A program made the translations under genes and the position numbers. The notes beneath the pieces are model-generated. The model did not search any database. It was given only the letters and a program-made list of their open reading frames with translations, and was not told the origin of the DNA. Positions 17,512 to 23,672 of a DNA stretch of 23,672 bases are shown here, piece by piece (the first letter of the stretch is position 1; every line of letters starts with the position of its first letter). This stretch comes from an uncultured Wenzhouxiangella sp. (GTDB lineage: Bacteria; Pseudomonadota; Gammaproteobacteria; Xanthomonadales; Wenzhouxiangellaceae), in assembly GCA_937876395.1 (NCBI GenBank), contig CALEIM010000027.1, positions 1-23,672 on the forward strand. The letters run 5' to 3'.

Positions 17512-17913
17512 GTGCGCGTAGATTTCTACGAAATGGGCGGTCGTTTCAGCGATCCGCTCTATGTCGCCGCCGTGCTGGTCTCGAAGGCCTGGCCGGCCAG
17601 TCGGGACATCGCCATCATCGGCACTCCCGACGCGCTGGCCCGGCTCGACGAACAACTCTGGGAGACGCCGCCGGGCCGTTTTTTGCCGCACCAGCCAGGG
17701 GCGTCGAACGCGCCGATTCGCCTGCTTGAGGACGCCCCGGAGCAGGCCGAAATCCTGATCAATCTCGACCCGACGGCCGCCCTGCCCGAGGGTCGCTTTC
17801 AGCGCGTTTTAGAAATCGTGCCGCCGGATGAAACCGTCAAGCAGCGCTTGCGGGAACGCTGGATGGCCTGGAAGCAGCGCGGCGCGAAACTTCAGCATCA
17901 CGTATTGAAATAA
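17512..17913 (+). CDS. holC: DNA polymerase III subunit chi (HolC)
   Basis: Subunit of the polymerase III clamp-loader complex that contacts single-strand binding protein. It has 133 residues, near the usual 140-150. The start VRVDFYEMGGRF, a middle ILINLDP and the C-terminal RERWMAWKQRGAKLQHH fit the family. The start is GTG at 17512, 17 nt after the pepA stop, because the family begins with a VDFY-like strand. The next ATG (17533) would cut this strand, and neither has a clear Shine-Dalgarno. Position between pepA and valS supports the call strongly, since sequence conservation of HolC is low. Confidence 0.87.
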   Translation: MRVDFYEMGGRFSDPLYVAAVLVSKAWPASRDIAIIGTPDALARLDEQLWETPPGRFLPHQPGASNAPIRLLEDAPEQAEILINLDPTAALPEGRFQRVLEIVPPDETVKQRLRERWMAWKQRGAKLQHHVLK

Positions 17914-17948
17914 AGAACGGCCACCGCCGACCAAGCCAAACGATCAAC

Positions 17949-20726
17949 ATGGAAAAATCCTACACTCCCGAATCCATCGAACAGCGCTGGTACCCGTACT
18001 GGGAAGAGCGCGGCTTTTTCAAACCGACCGGCCAGGGCGAGCCGTTCACTATTTTGCTGCCGCCGCCCAACGTCACCGGTACCTTGCACATGGGCCACGC
18101 CTTTCAGCACACGCTGATGGACACCCTGATTCGCTACCAGCGCATGCGCGGCCGCGACACCCTGTGGCAGGTTGGCGTCGACCATGCCGGCATCGCCACC
18201 GAGATGGTGGTCACGCGCCAGATCGAGGCCGAAGGCGGCAAGCGCGACGACTACACGCGCGAGGCGTTCATTGAAAAAGTCTGGGAATGGAAGGAGCAGT
18301 CCGGCTCAACCATCACCTCACAAATGCGCCGTCTGGGCGCCTCGGCCGACTGGTCGCGCGAGCGTTTCACGATGGATCCGGACTTAAGCGCGGCGGTCAT
18401 CGAAACCTTCGTGCGCCTGTATGAAGAAGGCAAGATTTACCGCGGCCCGCGCCTGGTCAACTGGGACCCGGTGCTGCAAACCGCAATCTCGGATCTGGAA
18501 GTGGTCAACAGCGAAGAATCCGGCTCGCTGTGGTCGATTCGCTATCCGCGCAGTGACGGCACCGGCGATGTCATCGTCGCCACCACCCGCCCCGAAACTC
18601 TGCTCGGCGACGTCTGCGTGGCGGTCCATCCCGACGATAAACGTTACGCCGACCTGGTCGGCCAGACCGTTGAACTGCCGCTGACCGGCCGGCAAATCCC
18701 GGTCGTGGCCGACGACTACGTCGACATGGAATTTGGCACCGGCTGCGTCAAGATCACGCCGGCCCACGATTTCAACGACTGGGAAGTCGGCCAGCGCCAC
18801 GGCTTTGACCCGATCAATATCTTCACGCCAACCGCCGAGCTCAACGAACAGGTGCCCGAGCGTTACCGCGGCCTGGATCGCTTTGCCGCGCGCCGGCAGA
18901 TCATCGATGACCTGACGGCCGAAGGTCTGCTGGTCGAAGAAAAGCCGCACAAACTGATGGTGCCGCGCGGTGATCGCTCCGGCCAGATCATCGAACCCTA
19001 TCTGACCGACCAGTGGTTCGTGCAGATGGAGGAGCTTGGCGAACTCGGTCTTGAGGCGGTCGAATCCGGCCAGATCGAATTTGTGCCGCCCAACTGGGTC
19101 AACACCTATCGCCACTGGATGGAGAACCTGCAGGACTGGTGCATCTCCCGCCAGCTCCGCTGGGGCCACCGCATCCCCGCCTGGTACGACGAGAATGGCA
19201 ACATTTACGTCGGCCGCGATGAGGCCGAGGTGCGCCGCCGGCATGAGCTGGCCGAAGACATCGCACTGAGCCAGGACAGCGACGTGCTCGAAACCTGGTT
19301 TTCCTCGGCCCTGTGGGCGCATTCAACGCTTGGCTGGCCAAATGAGGAGTGGATGCGCAACGAAGGATTCGAGCGCTACCTGCCAAGCTCGGTCCTGATC
19401 ACCGGCTTTGACATCATCTTTTTCTGGGTTGCCCGGATGATCATGATGACCCGCCACTTCACCGGCAAACTGCCGTTTGAACAGGTCTACATCACCGGCC
19501 TGATTCGCGACCGCGACGGGCAGAAAATGTCGAAGTCCAAGGGCAACGTGCTCGACCCCATCGACCTGATCGACGGCATTGAACTCGACGCGCTGATCGA
19601 AAAACGCACCAGCTCGATGCTGCAGCCACAGCTTGCCCGGACCATTGAGAAAAACACCCGCGACGAATTTCCCGACGGCATTCCGGCCTTCGGCACCGAC
19701 GCCCTGCGCTTCACCTTCACCGCCCTGGCCGGCCACGGCCGCGACATCAAATTCGACCTGGCGCGCTGCGAAGGCTACCGCAACTTCTTGAACAAACTCT
19801 GGAACGCCGCGCGCTTCACCCTGATGAACACCGGCGATGAGCCGCTAGCCGCGCCGGCCGAAGCCGATCTCGACACCCTGTCACGCTGGATTCACTCACG
19901 CCTGAGCCGCACCATTGACGCGGTGGACAGCGCCCTGGCCGACTACCGCTTCGATCTGGCCGCCCGGACCCTGCACGAATTTGTCTGGCACGAATTCTGT
20001 GACTGGTACCTGGAACTGGCCAAACCAGCATTGGCCGAAGACGCGGCCGCCAAAGATCCGGCGACGGCCAACGCCACCCGCCACACGCTGGCCACCGTGC
20101 TCGAAACCACCCTGCGCCTGCTTCATCCCTTCGTACCCTTCATTACCGAAGAAATCTGGCAGCAGGTCAAAACGCCGGCCAACGCCCAGGGTGACAGCAT
20201 CATGGCGACCACCTGGCCGCAGGCCCACGTCCTGGATGAATCAGCCGAAGCCGACGCCGAATGGCTCAAATCCATCATCTCGGCCATCCGCTCAGCGCGC
20301 ACCGAACTCAATCTTTCACCCGGCAAGGCCATGCCGCTGCTGGTCCAGCAAGGCAGCGCCGGAGATCACGAACGACTGCAGCGTTTCGACACCCTGATTC
20401 GCCGCCTGGCCCGCCTGGAATCCATCGAATCAGTCGGCCCCGAACGCGACAGCGCCGACTGCGCCGTCGCCCTGGCCGGCGAACTGCGCCTGCTCATTCC
20501 GCTCGCCGGCCTGGTCGATATCGGTGCTGAACTGGCCCGCCTGGAAAAACAGCTTCAACGCGAACAGCAGGGCCTGGACAGCGTCAGCAAAAAGCTCGCC
20601 AACGAGCGTTTCGTCAACAACGCCCCACCGGCCGTGGTCACCAAAGAACGCGACCGGCAAAATGCTCATCAGGCCAAAGTCAACGAACTCACCATCCAGG
20701 TCGAAAAACTGCGCCGGCTGGGCTAA
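17949..20726 (+). CDS. valS: Valyl-tRNA synthetase
   Basis: Class I aminoacyl-tRNA synthetase that charges tRNA-Val, with an editing domain that removes mischarged threonine. The 925 residues are of normal length. The HIGH-type signature is HMGH at 47-50 (PPPNVTGTLHMGH) and the KMSKS motif is at 526-530 (DGQKMSKSKGNVLDP). The CP1 editing domain lies between them (ATTRPETLLGD and GTGCVKITPAHD), with an anticodon-binding helical domain after 650 and the C-terminal coiled coil at about 855-920. It closes the pepA-holC-valS cluster. The Shine-Dalgarno is weak. Confidence 0.98.
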   Translation: MEKSYTPESIEQRWYPYWEERGFFKPTGQGEPFTILLPPPNVTGTLHMGHAFQHTLMDTLIRYQRMRGRDTLWQVGVDHAGIATEMVVTRQIEAEGGKRDDYTREAFIEKVWEWKEQSGSTITSQMRRLGASADWSRERFTMDPDLSAAVIETFVRLYEEGKIYRGPRLVNWDPVLQTAISDLEVVNSEESGSLWSIRYPRSDGTGDVIVATTRPETLLGDVCVAVHPDDKRYADLVGQTVELPLTGRQIPVVADDYVDMEFGTGCVKITPAHDFNDWEVGQRHGFDPINIFTPTAELNEQVPERYRGLDRFAARRQIIDDLTAEGLLVEEKPHKLMVPRGDRSGQIIEPYLTDQWFVQMEELGELGLEAVESGQIEFVPPNWVNTYRHWMENLQDWCISRQLRWGHRIPAWYDENGNIYVGRDEAEVRRRHELAEDIALSQDSDVLETWFSSALWAHSTLGWPNEEWMRNEGFERYLPSSVLITGFDIIFFWVARMIMMTRHFTGKLPFEQVYITGLIRDRDGQKMSKSKGNVLDPIDLIDGIELDALIEKRTSSMLQPQLARTIEKNTRDEFPDGIPAFGTDALRFTFTALAGHGRDIKFDLARCEGYRNFLNKLWNAARFTLMNTGDEPLAAPAEADLDTLSRWIHSRLSRTIDAVDSALADYRFDLAARTLHEFVWHEFCDWYLELAKPALAEDAAAKDPATANATRHTLATVLETTLRLLHPFVPFITEEIWQQVKTPANAQGDSIMATTWPQAHVLDESAEADAEWLKSIISAIRSARTELNLSPGKAMPLLVQQGSAGDHERLQRFDTLIRRLARLESIESVGPERDSADCAVALAGELRLLIPLAGLVDIGAELARLEKQLQREQQGLDSVSKKLANERFVNNAPPAVVTKERDRQNAHQAKVNELTIQVEKLRRLG

Positions 20727-20748
20727 GGCTGCGTCCGGTTGTCAGCCT
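20726..20748 (+). terminator. Possible weak terminator hairpin after valS
   Basis: AGGCTG (20726-20731) and CAGCCT (20743-20748) form a perfect 6-bp stem with an 11-nt loop directly at the valS stop. No T-run follows, so intrinsic termination is doubtful. Confidence 0.3.
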
Positions 20749-20758
20749 ATATCGGGGC

Positions 20759-20788
20759 TTGCATCACAGTTGAACTATGTTCTAGGCT
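20759..20788 (+). promoter_or_regulatory. Possible promoter/operator of the WYL regulator gene
   Basis: TTGCAT (20759-20764) and TAGGCT (20783-20788) are spaced 18 nt, 63 nt before the WYL gene start. The spacer contains a short inverted repeat GAAC-TAT-GTTC (20772-20782) that could be an operator. The element ATGTTCTAGGCT recurs with one mismatch at 22351-22362, ahead of the cas gene. Confidence 0.35.
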
Positions 20789-20851
20789 TTGCTCAGGTCG
20801 GCGGACGCATCTGTCTGCCGACCTTCAACCACAAACCGAGGGGCGCGGCGC

Positions 20852-21814
20852 ATGAACAAGTTCGATCGCATCTACGATCTCTACCGCATTCTGCATGACC
20901 GTCAAACGCCCATTTCGCTGCAGGCGCTGACCGAGCGTCTGGAGTGTTCCGAGCCCACCGTCAAGCGCATCCTCCACAAACTTCGTGAAGAATTCGGTGC
21001 GCCGATCCAGACCATACGCGGCCGCGGCTACCTGCTTGAAAAAGACGGCAAGGCCGGTCTGTTCGAATTGCCCGGCCTGTGGTTCAACGCCTCCGAACTG
21101 TACGCTCTGCTCAGCGCTCATCATCTGCTGGCCCAGGTTGATCCGGGCCTGCTCAGCGCCGAAATCGCCCCGCTGCGCCGTCGCATTCGCAGCCTTCTCG
21201 AACACCGCCGCGCCGGCAGCATTGATCTGGTCAAACGAGTCCGCATTGCTGCCAGCGCCAGGCGTCCGATCGACAAACACCGCTTTCGCCAGGCCTGCAC
21301 CGCGCTGATGCGTCGCCAGCGCATGCGCCTGGACTACCACGCCCGCGGCAGCAACGAACACAGTCAACGCGATGTCTCGCCGCAGCGCCTGACTCACTAC
21401 CGCGACAACTGGTACCTGGACGCCTGGTGCCACAGCCGCGACGCCCTGCGCAGCTTCGCCTTTGAACGCATCGAGCGCATGGTCACCCTGCAGGACAAGG
21501 CGCGCGACATCGACGAGCCCACCCTGGCCGCCTATTCTGGCGCCTACGGCATCTTCTCCGGCCCCGGCCAACACCAGGCCATTCTGCGCTTCACTCCCGA
21601 ACGCGCCCGCTGGCTGGCCGAAGAGCAGTGGCACCCCGAACAGACCAGCCGCTGGCTGCCCGACGGCCACTTCGAACTGACCTTGCCCTACGACAACCCC
21701 ACCGAACTGATCATGGACATCCTGCGCCATGGACCGGACGTAGAAGTCATCGGCCCTGAAAACCTGCGCCACGCCGTCCGCCAACAGCTCGAAGCCAGTC
21801 TGGCCAGATACTGA
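20852..21814 (+). CDS. WYL-domain transcriptional regulator (HTH-WYL-WCX)
   Basis: Predicted cytoplasmic DNA-binding regulator of 320 residues. An N-terminal winged helix-turn-helix (about 1-62: DRIYDLYRILHDRQTPISLQ, then SEPTVKRILHKLREEFGAPI and a wing with RGRGYLLE) is followed by a WYL domain (about 140-215, with W187-Y188-L189 in NWYLDAW) and a C-terminal WCX-type extension (about 243-318). WYL domains bind nucleic acid or small ligands and often control defence or DNA-damage loci. I start at the ATG at 20852, where the family N-terminus begins and a GAGGGG sits about 10 nt upstream; an in-frame start at 20789 would add 21 unlikely residues. It lies 125 bp after valS and 100 bp before the HIRAN gene, about 830 bp ahead of the cas gene. 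Whether it controls the CRISPR locus is unknown. Confidence 0.93.
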   Translation: MNKFDRIYDLYRILHDRQTPISLQALTERLECSEPTVKRILHKLREEFGAPIQTIRGRGYLLEKDGKAGLFELPGLWFNASELYALLSAHHLLAQVDPGLLSAEIAPLRRRIRSLLEHRRAGSIDLVKRVRIAASARRPIDKHRFRQACTALMRRQRMRLDYHARGSNEHSQRDVSPQRLTHYRDNWYLDAWCHSRDALRSFAFERIERMVTLQDKARDIDEPTLAAYSGAYGIFSGPGQHQAILRFTPERARWLAEEQWHPEQTSRWLPDGHFELTLPYDNPTELIMDILRHGPDVEVIGPENLRHAVRQQLEASLARY

Positions 21815-21834
21815 TCCGGTCGATTCCGAACACC

Positions 21835-21852
21835 CTGATCGCCGCGGATCAG
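21835..21852 (+). other. Perfect inverted repeat between the WYL and HIRAN genes
   Basis: CTGATC (21835-21840) and GATCAG (21847-21852) form a 6-bp stem with a 6-nt loop, 20 nt after the WYL stop. No T-run follows on either strand. A TATAAC at 21873-21878 could be the -10 of a HIRAN-gene promoter, but no matching -35 was seen. Confidence 0.35.
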
Positions 21853-21914
21853 AAAATGAGCCCCACTCGCGGTATAACCACCATCCGCATTATTTCTACC
21901 AAGGGGACAATTCC

Positions 21915-22301
21915 GTGGATCGCCGTCGACTGCTGACCATGCTGGCCGCCCTGCCCGGCCTGAGCCTGCTGCCCGCACGCCAGGCAGCGGCAGCACAGGA
22001 CCTGCTGATCCAATCCTCACCGCTAGCCGGATTCCAGTACCACCACGGCGAACAACTGTGGCCCCGCCTGCGCGTCGGCCAAACCGTGCAACTCGTCCGC
22101 GAACCAGAAAACCCCTACGACAAACAAGCCGTCCGCGTGGACTGGCGACAGCGCAAACTCGGCTACCTGCCCGCCCGCCAAAACCACGCCATTGCCCAAC
22201 TGCTCGATCGCAAAGTTCAACTTTCGGCACGCATCAGCCGCCTGCAGCAAGCCCAAAGCCCATGGGACCGGGTGGAGCTTGAAGTGTGGCAAACGCGATG
22301 A
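21915..22301 (+). CDS. HIRAN-domain protein with Tat-like signal peptide
   Basis: Small protein of 128 residues. Residues 1-27 look like a twin-arginine signal: Arg3-Arg4-Arg5-Leu-Leu, then a moderately hydrophobic stretch and an Ala-rich cleavage site. The rest is a HIRAN domain, with SPLAGFQYH, the hallmark REPENPYDKQAVRV (about 62-75) and KLGYLP (81-86). HIRAN domains in HLTF/Rad5 bind DNA ends; stand-alone exported versions are known in proteobacteria but have no settled function. The start is GTG at 21915, fixed by AAGGGG 8-9 nt upstream. If it is really exported it cannot act on chromosomal DNA. It is the last gene before the composition change at the cas locus. Confidence 0.85.
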   Translation: MDRRRLLTMLAALPGLSLLPARQAAAAQDLLIQSSPLAGFQYHHGEQLWPRLRVGQTVQLVREPENPYDKQAVRVDWRQRKLGYLPARQNHAIAQLLDRKVQLSARISRLQQAQSPWDRVELEVWQTR

Positions 22302-22308
22302 CAAAACC

Positions 22309-22341
22309 TCAGGCCCTGCCTGAAGAGGCCCGCTTGGCCTC
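22309..22341 (+). other. Two adjacent perfect hairpins downstream of the HIRAN gene
   Basis: The first is TCAGGC-CCT-GCCTGA (22309-22323) and the second, one base later, is GAGGCC-cgctt-GGCCTC (22325-22341). They begin 7 nt after the HIRAN stop. There is no T-run, so they may be a Rho-type or processing structure, or a partial terminator. The second overlaps a possible -35 box. Confidence 0.45.
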
Positions 22342-22362
22342 CACCAGACAATGTGCTAGGCT
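22334..22362 (+). promoter_or_regulatory. Possible promoter upstream of the cas locus
   Basis: TTGGCC (22334-22339) and TAGGCT (22357-22362) are spaced exactly 17 nt. Transcription would start near 22369 and give a leader of about 277 nt before csb1. The element ATGTGCTAGGCT (22351-22362) differs by one base from ATGTTCTAGGCT in front of the WYL gene. Confidence 0.35.
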
Positions 22363-22440
22363 CAAGCCAACAAAGGGCGCAACAAAAACTTTCCGACCAA
22401 ACCAGCAACCAAGCTTCCAGGCCCCCCACGCCCGGAAGTC

Positions 22441-22484
22441 GACAAACCCGACACCGCCGCCTCCCGTGTGGAGTGGTGTTTGTC
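22441..22484 (+). other. Long imperfect inverted repeat in the cas leader
   Basis: GACAAAC (22441-22447) pairs with GTTTGTC (22478-22484). Nested inside, ACACC (22451-22455) or CTCC (22461-22464) can pair with GGTGT (22475-22479) or GGAG (22470-22473). It lies directly before the small ORF's ribosome-binding site. It could be an RNA leader structure or a diverged site left by integration. It does not look like a CRISPR repeat because there is no second copy. Confidence 0.35.
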
Positions 22485-22498
22485 AGCGAGAGGTTGTT

Positions 22499-22615
22499 AT
22501 GTATAAAAAAACAGACCATAAACAGCGCGAATACCGTCATTTGCCACCTGTTATAAAACCAAGCCGAACACCACACACCCTGCTTGTTGAACGCCACATA
22601 ATATATTTTTCATAA
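22499..22615 (+). CDS. Possible 38-residue small ORF upstream of csb1 (uncertain)
   Basis: This reads from ATG 22499-22501 to TAA 22613-22615, with GAGAGG 5 nt upstream as a good Shine-Dalgarno. The product is basic (MYKKTDHKQREYRHLPP at the start) and has no recognisable domain. It ends 30 nt before csb1. The DNA is more AT-rich than the neighbouring genes. It could be a leader peptide, a small cas-linked protein or chance. It is the only coding candidate in the 344-bp gap 22302-22645. Confidence 0.25.
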   Translation: MYKKTDHKQREYRHLPPVIKPSRTPHTLLVERHIIYFS

Positions 22616-22625
22616 ATATAAATGG
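22587..22625 (+). promoter_or_regulatory. AT-rich stretch just upstream of csb1, possible promoter
   Basis: The segment contains TTGAAC (22587-22592) and then TATATT (22602-22607) and TAAATATAAAT-like sequence, strikingly AT-rich for this GC-rich DNA, ending about 20 nt before csb1. Several -10-like hexamers are possible, but no -35/-10 pair has ideal spacing, so the exact promoter cannot be fixed. Confidence 0.3.
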
Positions 22626-22645
22626 AAATAGACAGGAGAACTCCG

Positions 22646-23672
22646 ATGTCAATGAACGTTGAACGACTCAAGGAACTCGTAGCCGGCGACACCGTCGCCA
22701 TCCGTGGCGTGGCGACGCTCGAGCCGGCCGGCGGCCCAGGGGACAAGGTTTTCCCGCCGACCCACGCCATCGAGAAGACGAACACGAAGCAGGGCGCCAA
22801 GTACGCGTTCGAGACGCGGCGGTTGAACGGCGAGAACGTGACCTGCGTGCTCATCGACTCGGTGCAGAGCCAGGCGAACCGGATGGAAGAGGCTCTGCAA
22901 GCCCTGTGGGATGAGAAGAAGATCACGCTGCCGGTGGTAACCGTGGACTTCTCGGCGACCGCGCCCGAGGTGGGCAAGGTCACCTCGCTCACCGCGCCTC
23001 ACCGCATTGCAGACGCCCTGCTGCGCGACAGTCTGCTCAATGGTCAGCTCTTTCGCCTCTCGGACATCGGGAAGTCGTTCACCGACGCGAGCACCAAGAA
23101 CGCGACGGCACTGTTCAAGGCGTGCCCGACGGGGCTCGTCTTCGGCCTGTGGGACAGCACCGGCCCCAAGGGCGGGCTCGGCGCGAAGTTCCAGCGCGCG
23201 TTGGTCTCGGAGATTGTGGGCATCAACGCGGCCCCGGGCAGCAAGTCGACGAGCCGCATCGACCCACTCAACATCCTGAAGAAGGCCGCCGACATTTACG
23301 AAGCAGACGGCGATGAGCGCTGGACGACTGACCTCGAGAAGGCGAAGAAGAACGACAAGGGCGAGGCCATCAAGTTCGGAAAGGAGGGCAAGCCCTCCGA
23401 GGTCAACCACGGCAACGTCACGCCAAGCATCGACACGATCGCCGGTGGTGTGACCATCGACGAGGCCAAGCACACCGTGGTGATCTCGCTCGCGTCGCTG
23501 CGTCGGCTCGGGTTCCCAGCGGGTGCTACTGAAGCTCGAACGGCGCTCGCCGCGCTCGGGCTTCTGGCCGTGCTCGCCTCGGAGAGTCGGGGCCACGACC
23601 TCCGTTCGCGCTGCCTGCTGGTCCCGAAGAAGGGGTCCGCGCTGAAGCTGGAAGCTGTTGGTCGCGACGGGA
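22646..23672 (+). CDS. csb1: Type I-G (I-U) CRISPR-associated protein Csb1/Cas7 (3' end cut by window edge)
   Basis: Backbone RAMP subunit expected to polymerise along crRNA in the type I-G Cascade (GSU0053 family, formerly Cas7u). The 342 visible residues are probably most of the protein. Family-like segments are EPAGGPGDKVFPPTH (26-40), CVLIDSVQSQANRMEEAL (67-84), VTSLTAPHRIADALLRDSLL (112-131), then FGLWDSTGPKGGLGAKFQRALVSEIVG (166-192, best-conserved part) and SSRIDPL-type STSRIDPLNI (201-210). I recognised it from these motifs, without a search. The start is the ATG at 22646, with AGGAG at 22634-22638 and a 7-nt spacer. It appears to be the first gene of the operon; csb2/cas5-6, cas8/csx17, cas3 and adaptation genes would lie to the right. 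All 27 visible lysines use AAG, unlike valS, which suggests horizontal acquisition. Confidence 0.9.
   Translation, partial: MSMNVERLKELVAGDTVAIRGVATLEPAGGPGDKVFPPTHAIEKTNTKQGAKYAFETRRLNGENVTCVLIDSVQSQANRMEEALQALWDEKKITLPVVTVDFSATAPEVGKVTSLTAPHRIADALLRDSLLNGQLFRLSDIGKSFTDASTKNATALFKACPTGLVFGLWDSTGPKGGLGAKFQRALVSEIVGINAAPGSKSTSRIDPLNILKKAADIYEADGDERWTTDLEKAKKNDKGEAIKFGKEGKPSEVNHGNVTPSIDTIAGGVTIDEAKHTVVISLASLRRLGFPAGATEARTALAALGLLAVLASESRGHDLRSRCLLVPKKGSALKLEAVGRDG

Noticed and set aside
18384..19322. Long minus-strand open frame (312 codons) inside valS
   Set aside because: It is fully antisense to the catalytic and editing core of valS, and the product is low-complexity with no recognisable motif.
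20825..21784. 319-codon minus-strand frame opposite the WYL gene
   Set aside because: The plus-strand frame has HTH and WYL motifs. The antisense one is Gly/Ala/Val-rich with no family resemblance.
22302..22645. CRISPR repeat array between HIRAN and csb1
   Set aside because: I looked for regularly spaced repeated units of 25-40 bp and found only single hairpins with no second copy.
22649..23596. 315-codon minus-strand frame opposite csb1
   Set aside because: The plus-strand frame has the Csb1 motifs and an excellent Shine-Dalgarno. The antisense product is an Arg/Leu-rich shadow.

Overview
The window looks like chromosomal DNA of a GC-rich gammaproteobacterium. Gene content and order point to the Xanthomonadales/Chromatiales side, possibly a Wenzhouxiangella-like organism; this is inferred from protein resemblance and gene order, not from a search. 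Two gene orders match E. coli: divergent lptFG versus pepA-holC-valS, and adjacent xerD-dsbC. About 21 kb is dense housekeeping sequence. The last 3 kb is accessory, and the right edge enters a CRISPR-Cas locus.

Left part, all on the minus strand: the N-terminal three quarters of a type II secretion ATPase (gspE, cut by the left edge); a multi-spanning membrane protein that resembles exosortase-H-associated proteins; the large purine enzyme PurL; the periplasmic disulfide isomerase DsbC; the tyrosine recombinase XerD, with a TTG start overlapping the stop of the preceding gene; and a small protein with a Lys/Ala/Ser pentad repeat like the tail of histone H1.

Middle part, minus strand, 8131-13111: a compact six-gene TonB energy-transduction operon of the Vibrio TonB2/TtpC kind (DUF3450, TtpC-like ExbB, ExbB2, ExbD, TonB, secreted TPR protein). 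The genes overlap or nearly touch. A plus-strand RDD membrane protein follows, then lptG and lptF (LPS export permeases) on the minus strand. Divergent from lptF on the plus strand are pepA, holC (DNA polymerase III chi) and valS.

Right part, plus strand: a WYL-domain transcriptional regulator, a short HIRAN-domain protein with a Tat-like signal peptide, and a 344-bp gap rich in hairpins and AT-rich DNA. The gap may hold a 38-codon small ORF. After it comes a gene cut by the right edge that I recognise as Csb1/Cas7 of the type I-G (formerly I-U) CRISPR-Cas family. Its codon usage is foreign to the window: all 27 visible lysines are AAG, whereas valS mixes AAA and AAG. This suggests an acquired defence module inserted after the HIRAN gene. 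The rest of the cas operon and any repeat array lie outside the window. No tRNA, rRNA, insertion sequence or CRISPR repeat was seen.
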